Assembly (NCBI GenBank): GCA_008363385.1
Contig: RHKY01000036.1
Span: 1-64,000, forward strand
DNA length: 64,000 nt
Direction of reading: 5' to 3'
Source: Acidobacteriota bacterium
Lineage (GTDB): Bacteria; Acidobacteriota; Thermoanaerobaculia; UBA5066
The first letter of the stretch is position 1. Each line of letters opens with the position of its first letter. The position numbers and the translations under genes are program-made. Below are positions 23,805-32,858 of this stretch, piece after piece. The notes below the pieces were generated by a model. That model ran no database searches. It was not told the DNA's origin and saw only the letters and a program-made list of their open reading frames with translations.

Positions 23805-25940
23805 ATGCGACGACGGGCGACCGGGATCGGGGCGGACGGACGACGAGGCGTCGCCCGAGGCCTCCTCCTCGGCGCGCTCGCCCTCGCTCTCGGGGGGCAG
23901 TACCTGCTCACGGGCGAGATCCTCCTCCGGCGGGAGGCGATCCGGTCGTGGGGCGGTCACCACGTCACGGGGGCGCTGCTCCTCGTGGCGGCGACCGCCG
24001 CCGCGTTCCTGTTCGGCCGGAGGTCGCGATGGGCCCTCGGGCCCGCGGCGCCGGCGGCCGAGGAGGTCCGGCACGGGATCCCCCGGGGCGCGCGCCCGTT
24101 CGTCGCCGCGGCCGCCGCCGCCTGGGCCGTGGCGCTCGCGGCGTACGTCGCCCGGGGGGAGAGTCTCCTCTGCCTCGGGGCCTGGGCCGCTTCGATCCTC
24201 CTCCTCGTCGTCCCGCTCCTCCGGGCGCCGGGCCCTCGAGGATTCGGCACCACCCCCGTCGAGCGGGTCGCCGTCGGGGCGCTGACGCTGGTGGCCTTCG
24301 GGCTGCGGCACTGGAGGCTCACCGAGCTGCCTTCGGCGGTCCACGTCGACGTCCCGTTCATGGGCGACCACACCCTCGCGCTGCTCGACGGCAACGGGGC
24401 CGAGTGGTTCGGGATCGCCCCCTCGGAGCACCTCTTCACCCTGCACCGGGTGCTCGGGCTCGGGATGGAGCTCTTCGGCCGGGACCAGTACGGCCTCGTG
24501 ATCCTCGGCGTCCTGGCGGGCACGCTCACGGTCCCGGTGACGTACCTCCTCGGCCGGGAGCTGTTCGGGCGCCTCGCAGGCTGGCTGGCCGCCGGCCTCC
24601 TCGCGGTCTCCTACACGCACATCCACTTCAGCCGCACCCTCTTCGGGCCGAAGGCCACGTTCCTGGTCGCCCTTTCCGCCCTGCTCCTCCTGCGGGCGCT
24701 CCGGCTCGGCGGGGCGCACCGATGGGCCCTCTCGGGCGTCCTGTCGGCCTTCGCCGTCTTCAACTACGACTCCGGCCGCGTGGGCCCGCTCGTCGTCGCG
24801 GCCCTCGCAGTCTGGCTTCTCGTGCGGGACAGGGCCGCGTTCCGGAGGACGCTTCCCGGCTGGGCGGCCTGGGCCCTCGGACTCGTGGTGGCGTTCGGGC
24901 CGATGCTCGCGTACGCTGTGCGGGACCCCAGGGGGTTCGCGGGCCGGGCGAACGTCGTCGTCCTCTGGGACGAGCTGACGTACGAGCACTCCCTGAAGAA
25001 GTACGACGCGGACGGCTGGGTCGAGCTCCTCGCCGGACAGACGAAGCAGGCCCTCCTGGCCTTCCATTCGGAGCCCGACCAGAGCCCCCATTTCACGCTC
25101 CGGGCTCCCGGCCTCTCGCCGGCCGCCGCGGCGCTCCTGGTGGTGGGCGCCGGGCTGGCCCTCTCGGGCCGCGCGGGCCCCCGGGCCGCCGTCCTGATCG
25201 CCTGGATCGGCCTGACGCTCCTCCTCGGGGCGATCCTCACCTCCGACCCGCCTTACTGGCCGCACCTGAACATCCTCCTGCCCCCGGTCTGCCTCCTCGC
25301 CGGGCTCGCCTTCGCCGAGCTCGTTGCGGTCTTCTTGGGCAGCGGCCGGGTGGCGACGGCGTGCGGGACCCTGCTGGCGACGCTCGGCGTGGCCGCGGTG
25401 GGGACCGCGAACTGGAGCTTCTACCGGGAGAGCGTCGCGGACAACGCGGAGACCTGGCTGAGGATCGCGCGGGTCGTCCGGCCGTACCCGGCCGGGACGC
25501 CGGTGCTCCTGGTGTCGGACGACCTGAAGGCCGACCATGTCGGGTTCCAGTTCTTCTGCCGCAGGCAGCCGTTCGAGGACGTGGCCCCGGAGGCGCTGGC
25601 CGGACGGCTCGAGGCGCTCGTCGGGCCCGCCGTCGTCGTCCTCGAGTCCCACCCCGAGCTGGCCGCGGAGGTCCTCCGCTCGCACCCCGAGGGCCGGTTC
25701 GAGAAGGTCGGCCGAGAGGGAGGGCAGGGCGCGCCGGTGACCGTCGTCCGCATCGGCGGCGCCGCTCCGGTCGCCGGGGGGGAGGTCCCGGCCCAGAGGT
25801 GGCGCGGATGGCTGTTCCTTTCCTTCCTGGCGGCCGCGTGGGCCACGGTGCATGCGGTCGCTCTGGGTCGCTCGGTCCGGCCCGCCGGGGCCGCGGCTCG
25901 GGAGGTCCCTCCGGCCCGGACCGGGGAGCAGCCCGGCTAA
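23805..25940 (+). CDS. Integral-membrane glycosyltransferase (GT39/ArnT-like, PMT family)
   Basis: The 711-residue protein has about a dozen transmembrane helices and a PMT_2-like catalytic loop: after the helix GALTLVAFGLRHWRL comes a short loop with the acidic pair VDVPFMGDH near residue 183. YGLVILGVLAGTLTVPVTYLLGRELFGRLAG and a following FSRTLFGPK are typical of ArnT-like lipid-linked sugar transferases. The donor would be a polyprenyl-phosphate sugar and the acceptor a protein or lipid in the periplasm. The C-terminal third is a periplasmic domain, and a last helix precedes a short tail. The ATG has GGAGGAG just upstream. Confidence 0.75.
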   Translation: MRRRATGIGADGRRGVARGLLLGALALALGGQYLLTGEILLRREAIRSWGGHHVTGALLLVAATAAAFLFGRRSRWALGPAAPAAEEVRHGIPRGARPFVAAAAAAWAVALAAYVARGESLLCLGAWAASILLLVVPLLRAPGPRGFGTTPVERVAVGALTLVAFGLRHWRLTELPSAVHVDVPFMGDHTLALLDGNGAEWFGIAPSEHLFTLHRVLGLGMELFGRDQYGLVILGVLAGTLTVPVTYLLGRELFGRLAGWLAAGLLAVSYTHIHFSRTLFGPKATFLVALSALLLLRALRLGGAHRWALSGVLSAFAVFNYDSGRVGPLVVAALAVWLLVRDRAAFRRTLPGWAAWALGLVVAFGPMLAYAVRDPRGFAGRANVVVLWDELTYEHSLKKYDADGWVELLAGQTKQALLAFHSEPDQSPHFTLRAPGLSPAAAALLVVGAGLALSGRAGPRAAVLIAWIGLTLLLGAILTSDPPYWPHLNILLPPVCLLAGLAFAELVAVFLGSGRVATACGTLLATLGVAAVGTANWSFYRESVADNAETWLRIARVVRPYPAGTPVLLVSDDLKADHVGFQFFCRRQPFEDVAPEALAGRLEALVGPAVVVLESHPELAAEVLRSHPEGRFEKVGREGGQGAPVTVVRIGGAAPVAGGEVPAQRWRGWLFLSFLAAAWATVHAVALGRSVRPAGAAAREVPPARTGEQPG

Positions 25941-25965
25941 GATCCCGACGGGAAACCGCCGGGGA

Positions 25966-26958
25966 ATGGAAGCGAGCCGCCTCCTGCCGGGTGTCACCCT
26001 CCTCCGCGCCGGCCGCTGGGTCGGGACGGACGAGCCGCCTCCCGCGGTGTCTCTCGAGAAGGCGCTGGCCTCGCTCCCGCGCTTCCGGCGCGTCGGGTTC
26101 GGCTCGAACCGGCACCTGGACGTCGTCGTCCGCGAGCCTCTGGCGGGAGCGCCCGAGGTGCCGGTCGCGGTCGTCTCGAAGCGCTACGCGCTCGTCCCGC
26201 ACGCCGAGGTCCTCTCGGCCCTCGTCGAGGCGGCTCGACGGTCGGGCCTCGACCCGGCCGGGATGCGGGCGCGGGTGGAGCTGACGGAGTACGGCGAGCG
26301 GATGCTCCTCCTGCTGGAGGCCCCGCCCGGGCGGGGACTGGACGCCGGGGACGGGCAGCCCGTCGCGCTGACGGTCGTCGCCCTCAACTCGGTCGACGGG
26401 TCGAGCCGCTTCGCGATCGTCCTGGCCTGGATGCGCCTGGCCTGCCTGAACGGCCTCCTGGTCGGCTCGGCGCGCGAGCGCCTCGCCCGGGCCCACACGG
26501 GCGGCCTGGAGGTGGCCGCGATCCGGAGGTTCCTGGACCGGGGCCTGAGGGTCGCCGAGGCGGAGCGCGCGGACCTCAGGGCCTGGGGCGAGCGCCGGGT
26601 GACGGCGGAGGGGCTCCGCGACTGGGTGGACGGCCCCGTCCGGAGGAGGTGGGGGGTGACGGCCGCCGCGCGCGTCTTCCACGCCGCGTCGCAGGGCCTG
26701 GACGTCGGCTTCGTGCCGCCGCTCCTGCGGCTCCCGCCGTCCGAGCGGGCGGTGAGGCCGCGGGGGCGCGTCCCGGGGGCGGCCGTGCCGGCCCGGACCG
26801 CCTGGGACGCGGCGCAGGCCCTCTCGTGGGTGGCCAGCCGGCAGCCCGAGCCGGCCGACCGGCTGACCCGCTGGCGCGACGTGCCCGGCCTCGTCGCCGA
26901 GCTCCTCCGGCACGGGACCGCCCCGGGCGGCGAGAGCCAGGCGCCCCTCTTCCGGTAG
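25966..26958 (+). CDS. DUF932 (phage/plasmid-type) protein
   Basis: The 330-residue protein matches DUF932: VSKRYALVPHAEVLSALVEA, then ELTEYGERMLLLL and ALNSVDGSSRFAIVLAWMRLACLNGLLV, followed by a helical C-terminal half. The family is common on plasmids and phages and its function is unknown, though a DNA-related role is often assumed. Here it lies in ordinary backbone DNA with normal GC, between a membrane glycosyltransferase and an NtrC-type regulator, with no phage gene nearby. I chose the ATG at 25966, with GGGGA just upstream; longer in-frame starts overlap the glycosyltransferase. Confidence 0.7.
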   Translation: MEASRLLPGVTLLRAGRWVGTDEPPPAVSLEKALASLPRFRRVGFGSNRHLDVVVREPLAGAPEVPVAVVSKRYALVPHAEVLSALVEAARRSGLDPAGMRARVELTEYGERMLLLLEAPPGRGLDAGDGQPVALTVVALNSVDGSSRFAIVLAWMRLACLNGLLVGSARERLARAHTGGLEVAAIRRFLDRGLRVAEAERADLRAWGERRVTAEGLRDWVDGPVRRRWGVTAAARVFHAASQGLDVGFVPPLLRLPPSERAVRPRGRVPGAAVPARTAWDAAQALSWVASRQPEPADRLTRWRDVPGLVAELLRHGTAPGGESQAPLFR

Positions 26959-26997
26959 GGCGCCGGCGCCGCCCCGTTCCGCTATCCTCCCCGCGGA

Positions 26998-28542
26998 ATG
27001 GCGCACCGGATCCTGATCTGCGACGACGAGTCCGACATCCGCGAGTCGCTCAAGGGCCTCCTCCTCGACGAGGGGTTCGAGGTGACCGCGGTCTCCGCCG
27101 GGATGTCCGCGGCGGCGGAGTCCCCCGACCACGACGTCGTCCTCCTCGACATCAAGATGCCCGGCCAGGACGGCCTCGAGACGCTGGCCGAGATCAGGCG
27201 GCGGGGCGTGACGACGCCCGTCGTCATGATCTCGGGGCACGGCGACGTGAGGACCGCGATGGAGGCGATCCGCGCCGGGGCGAACGACTTCCTCGAGAAG
27301 CCGCTCTCCTTCGAGGCGGTCCTGAACGCCCTCCGGCGGGTCCTCGACGCCTCGCGGCTCCAGCGCGAGAACGAGGAGCTGAGGCAGCGGCTCGGCATCA
27401 CGCGGATCGTCGGCCGGAGCCCGCGCATGCAGCGGCTCCTGACCGAGATCGCCCGCGCGGCGCCGACGCCCGCCACCGTCCTGATCGTCGGGCCGAGCGG
27501 GACCGGCAAGGAGCTGGTCGCCCGCTCGCTCCACGACGCCTCCCGCGTGCGCAACGGGCCTTTCATCCAGGTCAACTGCGCCGCCATCCCCGACACGCTG
27601 ATCGAGTCGGAGCTGTTCGGCCACGAGAAGGGCTCGTTCACCGGGGCGGACCGCAAGCAGACCGGGAAGTTCGTGGAAGCCGACGGCGGGACGATCTTCC
27701 TCGACGAGATCGGCGACATGTCGGCCCAGACGCAGGCCAAGGTCCTGCGCGTCCTGCAGGAAGGGGAGGTCGAGCCGGTCGGGAGCGCCCGCGTCGTCCG
27801 CGTGAAGGTGCGCGTCGTGGCGGCGACGAACCGCGACCTGCCGGCGATGATCCGCGACGGGCGGTTCCGCGAGGACCTCTTCTACCGCCTCAACGTCGTC
27901 CCGATCCGGACCCCCGCCCTCGACGAGCACCCCGAGGACGTCCCGGAGCTCGTCCTCCACTTCGCCGAGCTCTTCGCGCGGGCGAACAACTACCGGCCGA
28001 AGCGCTTCACCGACGCCTCGCTCGAGGCGCTGGCGGCCCGCTCCTGGCCCGGCAACGTCCGCGAGCTGAAGAACTACGTCGAGCGGCTGATGATCATGAC
28101 GGAGGGGGACGTCCTCGACGCCCCGCAGGTGGACGCGGCGGCGTCGGGCTCGCACTCGCTGGCCGAGGCGGTGGCCAAGGCCGAGCGCCGGGCGATCGTG
28201 GTCCGCGGCGGGAGGGTCGTCCCCGCCCCCGGCGAGGAGCCCGCGCCGGGCCCCGCGGCCCCGGCGCCGGAGCTGCCGCCCCCCGGGGACGGGCGGGGCG
28301 AGGACGTCTGGGGGCGCCTCCTCGCCGTTCCCACGCTCGCGGCGTTCCAGGACGAGGCCGAGCGCCTCTTCCTCCTCCACAAGCTCGCCGAGAACGCCGA
28401 CAACGTGACCCGCACGGCGGAGTCGATCGACACGCCCCGCTCGAACCTCTACAAGAAGATCGAACGCTACGCGCTGAAGCCGCGGCGCGAGAGGACCGAG
28501 GCCGCCGACGACCGCCGGCGGACGGAGGCCGGGAACGAATGA
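26998..28542 (+). CDS. NtrC-family sigma-54 response regulator
   Basis: Residues 1-120 are a receiver domain with phosphoacceptor Asp51 (VVLLDIKMPG) and Lys in FLEKPLS. Residues 140-380 are the AAA+ sigma-54 activator domain with Walker A GPSGTGKELV, the loop GSFTGA (a variant of GAFTGA) and Walker B GTIFLDEIGDM. After a Pro/Ala/Gly linker the C-terminus is a Fis-type helix-turn-helix (ADNVTRTAESIDTPRSNLYKKIERY). The layout resembles NtrX. No histidine kinase gene is adjacent in the window. TATCCT ends nine bases before the ATG with no Shine-Dalgarno. The stop overlaps pyrE by ATGA. Confidence 0.9.
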   Translation: MAHRILICDDESDIRESLKGLLLDEGFEVTAVSAGMSAAAESPDHDVVLLDIKMPGQDGLETLAEIRRRGVTTPVVMISGHGDVRTAMEAIRAGANDFLEKPLSFEAVLNALRRVLDASRLQRENEELRQRLGITRIVGRSPRMQRLLTEIARAAPTPATVLIVGPSGTGKELVARSLHDASRVRNGPFIQVNCAAIPDTLIESELFGHEKGSFTGADRKQTGKFVEADGGTIFLDEIGDMSAQTQAKVLRVLQEGEVEPVGSARVVRVKVRVVAATNRDLPAMIRDGRFREDLFYRLNVVPIRTPALDEHPEDVPELVLHFAELFARANNYRPKRFTDASLEALAARSWPGNVRELKNYVERLMIMTEGDVLDAPQVDAAASGSHSLAEAVAKAERRAIVVRGGRVVPAPGEEPAPGPAAPAPELPPPGDGRGEDVWGRLLAVPTLAAFQDEAERLFLLHKLAENADNVTRTAESIDTPRSNLYKKIERYALKPRRERTEAADDRRRTEAGNE

Positions 28543-29129
28543 ACGCCGAAGAGGTCCGCCGACAGTTCGAGGAGACCGGGGCGCTGCTCTCCGGGCACTT
28601 CCGCCTCTCCTCGGGGCTCCACTCCGACCGCTACCTCCAGTGCGCCCGCGTCCTGCAGTGGCCCGAGCGGGCCCGCGCCCTGGGCGAGGCGCTCGGGGCG
28701 CTCCTCCTGCCCTTCTCCCCGAGCGTGGTCGTCTCGCCGGCGATGGGGGGGATCGTCATCGGGCACGAGGCGGGGCGGGGCGCCCGCTCGCGCGCCATCT
28801 TCGCCGAGCGCGTCGAGGGTGTCTTCACGATCCGGCGCGGGCTCGCGCTCGAGGCGGGGGAGCGGGTGGCCGTCGTCGAGGACGTCGTCACGACGGGGAA
28901 GTCGACGCGCGAGGTGCTCGACCTCGTCCGCGCGCACGGGGCCGAGCCGGTGGTCTGCGGGGCGATCGTGGACCGGCGGGGGAGCGAGGCCGCCGACCGG
29001 ATCGACGGGGTGCCGCTGCGCGCCCTCCTCGTCCTCGACGTGCCCGCGTGGCCCGCGGAGTCGTGCCCTCTCTGCGGGGTCGGCGACACGGTCGTCACGC
29101 CGGGCTCGAGGTTCCTGGCGAAGGCCTGA
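28539..29129 (+). CDS. pyrE: Orotate phosphoribosyltransferase
   Basis: The 196-residue enzyme converts orotate and PRPP to OMP in UMP synthesis. The PRPP-binding motif is VAVVEDVVTTGKST near residue 110, preceded by VVVSPAMGGIVIGHEAGR and GVFTIRRG. HFRLSSGLHSDRYLQCARVL at the N-terminus is the usual family opening. The ATG overlaps the stop of the NtrC-type gene (ATGA), so translation is coupled. Its 3' end overlaps the convergent LPG-synthase-like gene by 35 bases. Confidence 0.93.
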   Translation: MNAEEVRRQFEETGALLSGHFRLSSGLHSDRYLQCARVLQWPERARALGEALGALLLPFSPSVVVSPAMGGIVIGHEAGRGARSRAIFAERVEGVFTIRRGLALEAGERVAVVEDVVTTGKSTREVLDLVRAHGAEPVVCGAIVDRRGSEAADRIDGVPLRALLVLDVPAWPAESCPLCGVGDTVVTPGSRFLAKA

Positions 29130-30078
29130 CCTTCCCGCGGCGGAGCAGCGGGAGGGCGAGGAGGCCGGTCACGGCCGTCGTCGCCAGGTGGGTCAGGGCG
29201 GCGGCGGGCACGGCGTGAGCGAGCGGGACGCCGTCCAGCGCCAGGCCCGCCGAGAACCCGGACTCCATCGGGCCGAAGGTGCCGGCGGGGGAGGGGATCG
29301 CCGCCGAGACGACGGAGGCGAGCGAGGCGAACGCGATCCCCGGGACCGTGACCGTCGCGCCGAGGGCCCCGAGGAAGAGGCTCAGGGAGGCGAGGTGGAA
29401 GGCGAAGAAGCCGAGCCCCGAGAGCCAGGCGAGCGCCCACGAGGCGGGGCGCTCGCGGGCCACCTTCAGGCCCGCGTCCACCTCGCCGAGGAAGCGGACG
29501 AGGCGCGGCCTCTCCGCGAGGCGCCGCGAGAGCCGGAGGAGGAGCGCGCCGCCCGCGTACGGGAGGATGGCGAGGAGGATCGCGCCCGAGACGAAGAGCG
29601 CCGCGGCCGCCCCGCCCAGGACCGGCGAGCCCCGCCGGAGCGCCAGGAGGGCCCCGCCCCCGACGCCGACGAGGAGGAGGCAGGCCGTGTCGATCACCTT
29701 CACGAGCGCCAGGACGGCCCCGGCCCTCGGCCAGGAGAGGGCCAGCTCGCGCTTGAGGACGGCCCACGCGGCCACCTCGCCGCCCCGGAACGGGACGACC
29801 TGGAGGAGGAACGTGATGGAGCCCGAGAGGGACCAGGCCCTTCCGAAGCCGAGCCGGCCGTCGGGCGGGAGGAGGGCGTTCAGCCTCCCGGCGCGGACCG
29901 CGTAGCCGAGCGAGTAGAGGAAGAGGGCCGCGAGCGCCTGGGCCGGCCTCGCCGGCGAGAGGGTGAAGCCGCCGGGCAGGGCGCGGGCCTGGCGGACGAG
30001 GAAGGCGACGAGCGCCAGGAAGAGCGCCGTGCCCGCCAGGGCGCCCAGGAGACGGAGAGCGCCCCCTCGCGCGCTCAG
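29095..30078 (-). CDS. LPG-synthase-like flippase (UPF0104 membrane protein)
   Basis: The 327-residue protein has about eight transmembrane helices and the UPF0104 pattern: LLGALAGTALFLALVAFLVRQ, LGYAVRAGRLNALLPP, FLLQVVPFRGGEVAAWAVL and IPSPAGTFGPMESGF. These proteins resemble the flippase half of MprF and often sit beside polyisoprenyl-phosphate glycosyltransferases. The natural start appears to be CTG at 30078, overlapping the stop of the GT2 gene (CTGA). The first in-frame GTG lies about 100 codons further in and would remove the first helices. The 3' end overlaps pyrE by 35 bases in opposite orientation. Confidence 0.78.
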   Translation of the reverse strand: MSARGGALRLLGALAGTALFLALVAFLVRQARALPGGFTLSPARPAQALAALFLYSLGYAVRAGRLNALLPPDGRLGFGRAWSLSGSITFLLQVVPFRGGEVAAWAVLKRELALSWPRAGAVLALVKVIDTACLLLVGVGGGALLALRRGSPVLGGAAAALFVSGAILLAILPYAGGALLLRLSRRLAERPRLVRFLGEVDAGLKVARERPASWALAWLSGLGFFAFHLASLSLFLGALGATVTVPGIAFASLASVVSAAIPSPAGTFGPMESGFSAGLALDGVPLAHAVPAAALTHLATTAVTGLLALPLLRRGKVRPSPGTSSPA

Positions 30079-31040
30079 GGCTCCGGCTCCCGGGGCTCGG
30101 CGGGCCGCTCCTGGCGGCGCAGGCGCAGGAGGACCTCCTCGAGGAGCGTCCGGTTGATCGAGATCAGGTCGGCCAGGAGGCCGGTGAGGAAGCTGACGAC
30201 CGCGGCGAGGAAGAGGACCGTGGCCAGGAGGAGCGACTGGACGTGCCCGGCCGGGTTCCGGTCGATCAGGACGAAGTAGACGTACCGGCCGACGAGACCG
30301 AGGCCGCCGAGGAAGAGGAGGCTCGCCAGGCCGAAGAAGACGGGCAGCGGCTTGTAGAGCGCCGTCATCCGGAGGATGTTGGCGCCCTGGACGAGGACGT
30401 ACCGCGACGTCTTCCGGAAGAGGCGCGACGGCCTCACGGCCGGGTTCGTGCCGACCGGGACCGAGACGACCGCCATCTCCTTGTTCCCCGCCTGGATCAG
30501 CGTCTCGGTCGTGTACGTCATCTTCGAGAAGACGTGGATCCGCTGGGCCGCCTCGCGCGACAGGGCGCGGAAGCCCGACGCCGCGTCCGGGACGTCGGTG
30601 CCCGAGGCCCGCCTCACGGCCCAGGAGCCGAGGCGCTGAAGGAGCCGCTTCCCGGGCGAGAAGTCGGACTTCGTCCCGACGCCCCGGTCGCCGACGACGA
30701 GGTGGGCGCGCCCGGCCAGGATCGGCGCCACGAGGTCCGGGATCGCGCGGACGTCGTACTGGCGGTCGGCGTCGGTCGAGACCACCACGTCGGCTCCGAG
30801 CGAGAGCGCCCGGTCGAGCCCGGCCCGCCACGCGGCGGCGAGGCCCTGGTGGATCGGGAGCCTCAGGACGTGGTCGGCCCCCGCGGCCCGGGCTTCCTCG
30901 GACGTCCGGTCGGTCGAGCCGTCGTCCACGACGAGGACCTCGACCGCGTCGAAGCCGGGCACCTGCCGGGGAAGCTCCTTCACCGCGGCCCCGATCTGGC
31001 CCTCCTCGTCCCAGGCCGGGATCTGGATGACGAGCTTCAC
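30075..31040 (-). CDS. GT2-family glycosyltransferase with C-terminal membrane helices
   Basis: Residues 1-200 form a GT-A domain: KLVIQIPAWDEEGQIGAAV, VLVVDDGSTDRT and VVSTDADRQYD (DxD-type). Two long hydrophobic segments near residues 230-300 (FFGLASLLFLGGLGLVG and LLLATVLFLAAVVSFLTG) give the DPM1/GtrB-like layout that loads sugars on polyprenyl phosphate. A membrane-bound partner that flips or transfers lipids follows directly. The start is GTG at 31040, with TACTCT ending nine bases upstream and no Shine-Dalgarno. Confidence 0.85.
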   Translation of the reverse strand: MKLVIQIPAWDEEGQIGAAVKELPRQVPGFDAVEVLVVDDGSTDRTSEEARAAGADHVLRLPIHQGLAAAWRAGLDRALSLGADVVVSTDADRQYDVRAIPDLVAPILAGRAHLVVGDRGVGTKSDFSPGKRLLQRLGSWAVRRASGTDVPDAASGFRALSREAAQRIHVFSKMTYTTETLIQAGNKEMAVVSVPVGTNPAVRPSRLFRKTSRYVLVQGANILRMTALYKPLPVFFGLASLLFLGGLGLVGRYVYFVLIDRNPAGHVQSLLLATVLFLAAVVSFLTGLLADLISINRTLLEEVLLRLRRQERPAEPREPEP

Positions 31041-31110
31041 GCGGGACGCAGAGTATCCGAACGTGGCGCACGCGGAAAACCGCCCTCCCCGGGGGGTACT
31101 CTCGGGCGCG

Positions 31111-31611
31111 ATGGCCACGCCGAAGCAGCGTTTCCTGATGCGCCTCGTCAACCTGTACCCGCCCTACGTGGGGGCGGGGGTGAGCGTCCGCCGCCGCGAG
31201 GGGGACGACCACACGATCCGGGTGACGATGCCGCTCCGGTTCTACAACCGGAACCTCTTCGGGACCCAGTTCGGGGGCTCGCTCTACTCGATGTGCGACC
31301 CCTGGTTCGTCTTCCTCCTCGTCCGGCACCTCGGGCCCGAGTACGTCGTCTGGGACAGGTCGGCCGCGATCGAGTTCGTCCGCCCCGGCCGCGGCCGGGT
31401 GAGCGCGACGTTCCACGTGCCCCCCGGGACGGTCGAGGCGGTGCGGCAGGAGGTGGAGCGCGAAGGGAAGGCGGAGCCGGTGCTCCGGACCGAGGTCCTC
31501 GGCGAGGCGGGAGAGGTCGTGGCGCGCGTGGAGAAGCGGCTCTGGGTCCGCCGGCAGGGACCCGACGCCGGCCGGCCGGAGGCTAGTGCCGGACCCAGAG
31601 CGCGTCGCTGA
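31111..31611 (+). CDS. DUF4442 hotdog-fold thioesterase-like protein
   Basis: The 166-residue protein has the DUF4442 pattern: LVNLYPPYVGAGV, then RFYNRNLFGTQFGGSLYSMCDPWFVFLL and WDRSAAIEFVRPGRG. DUF4442 proteins share the hotdog fold with acyl-CoA thioesterases; the substrate is unknown. The ATG at 31111 is preceded by TACTCT (31097-31102) and has no Shine-Dalgarno; a longer ORF from 31027 overlaps the divergent GT2 gene. Its last 29 bases overlap the end of the convergent sbtB gene. Confidence 0.8.
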   Translation: MATPKQRFLMRLVNLYPPYVGAGVSVRRREGDDHTIRVTMPLRFYNRNLFGTQFGGSLYSMCDPWFVFLLVRHLGPEYVVWDRSAAIEFVRPGRGRVSATFHVPPGTVEAVRQEVEREGKAEPVLRTEVLGEAGEVVARVEKRLWVRRQGPDAGRPEASAGPRARR

Positions 31612-31876
31612 CCAGGCACATCCCGCTGAAGCGGGTCAGGAGCGGACGGAGCGACGCGAGGAAGGGCTCGACCTGCTCGGGCTCGCAGGCGACGACGAGG
31701 TAGGCGTTGCGGTGCAGGTCGACGAGCTCGTCCTCGTGGCGCTCGCCGTGGCTCCCCTTCCCCCCGGCGTTGCGGATGACCGTGTAGCCGCGGATCCCGG
31801 CGGCCTCGACGAGCTCGGTCACCCGCGGCAGGAGCAGGGCCTCGACGACGATCTCGACGCGCTTGACGGGCTTCAT
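31583..31876 (-). CDS. sbtB: PII-like signalling protein (SbtB type)
   Basis: The 97-residue protein follows the PII fold: VKRVEIVVEALLLPRVTELVEAAG, then GYTVIRNAGGKG with a short T-loop (SHGERHEDELVD), and a last strand ending CLVSDALWVRH. It lies four bases downstream of sbtA in the same direction, the arrangement known from cyanobacteria, where SbtB binds cAMP and adenine nucleotides and controls bicarbonate uptake. The C-terminal redox CGPxGC extension of some cyanobacterial SbtB proteins is absent. The pairing gives the assignment more weight than the short sequence alone. Confidence 0.85.
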   Translation of the reverse strand: MKPVKRVEIVVEALLLPRVTELVEAAGIRGYTVIRNAGGKGSHGERHEDELVDLHRNAYLVVACEPEQVEPFLASLRPLLTRFSGMCLVSDALWVRH

Positions 31877-31880
31877 GGCG

Positions 31881-32858
31881 TCACCCCACGAGGAGCTTCA
31901 CGGCGCTCCAGTAGAGCGGGATCCCGAGGCTGATGTTGAACGGGAACGTGACGGAGAGCGAGAGGAGCTCGAAGAGGCCGGGGTTCGCCTCGGGGACCGC
32001 CTGCCGCATCGCGGCCGGGACGACGATGTAGGAGGAGCTCGCGCAGAGGAGGACGAAGAGGAGGGCGTCGCCCCGCCCCATCCCCATCGCCCAGGCGAGG
32101 AGGACGCCGAGGAGCGCGTTGACGAGCGGGGCGCCGACCCCGAAGAGGACCAGCTTCGGGCCGACCTGCCGGAGCGTCCGAAGCCGCCGGGCCGCCAGCA
32201 TCCCCGTGTCGAGGAGGAAGAAGAGGACCATACCCTTGAAGATCCCGACGGTGAACGGCTCCAGCCCCTTGCCGGCCGACTTCCCGGTGAGGACGCCGAC
32301 GAGGAGGCTGCCGAGGAGGAGGTAGACGGTCCCGTTGAGGAACGACTCGCGGACCAGGTGCCGTACGCCCGGGCGCTCGGCCGCTCCCTCGCCGCGCGGG
32401 GCGAAGATCCGGACGAGGGCGATCCCCGCGATGACCGCCGGCGACTCCATGATCGACATGATCGCGACCATGTAGCCGCCGTAGGGCTCGGAGAGCCTCT
32501 TCAGGAACTCGGTCCCGACGATGAAGGTCACGATGCTGATCGAGCCGTAGGTGGCCGCCATCGCCGCGGCGTCGTAGACGCTCAGGATCCGCCGGAGGAC
32601 GAAGAAGGTGTAGGCGGGGACGAGAAGGGCCATCCCCACGGCCGCCGCGATGTAGAGAGCGACGCTCCAAGAGAGCCCGGCGTGGGCGAGCTTCTCGCCC
32701 CCCGTGTAGCCGATGCAGAGGAGGAGGTAGAGCGAGAAGAACTTCGGCAGCGGGTTCGGGATCTCGAGGTCGGACCGGAGGAGGACGGCGCCGAAGCCGA
32801 GAAAGAAGAAGAGGAAGGCGGGGGAGACGACGTTGGCGGCGACGGCGCCCAGGTCCAT
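31881..32858 (-). CDS. sbtA: SbtA-type sodium-dependent bicarbonate transporter
   Basis: The 325-residue membrane protein (PF05982) has about ten helices with the SbtA features SPAFLFFFLGFGAVLLRSDLEIP at the start, YGSISIVTFIVGTEFL and SIMESPAVIAGIAL in the middle, and a second half repeating the fold (FFLLDTGMLAARRL, LLCASSSYIVVPAAMR). SbtA imports bicarbonate with sodium. The partner SbtB gene follows after four bases. Family members are widespread outside cyanobacteria, where they may feed carboxylating enzymes. No carboxysome, RuBisCO or carbonic anhydrase gene lies in the window. Confidence 0.87.
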   Translation of the reverse strand: MDLGAVAANVVSPAFLFFFLGFGAVLLRSDLEIPNPLPKFFSLYLLLCIGYTGGEKLAHAGLSWSVALYIAAAVGMALLVPAYTFFVLRRILSVYDAAAMAATYGSISIVTFIVGTEFLKRLSEPYGGYMVAIMSIMESPAVIAGIALVRIFAPRGEGAAERPGVRHLVRESFLNGTVYLLLGSLLVGVLTGKSAGKGLEPFTVGIFKGMVLFFLLDTGMLAARRLRTLRQVGPKLVLFGVGAPLVNALLGVLLAWAMGMGRGDALLFVLLCASSSYIVVPAAMRQAVPEANPGLFELLSLSVTFPFNISLGIPLYWSAVKLLVG

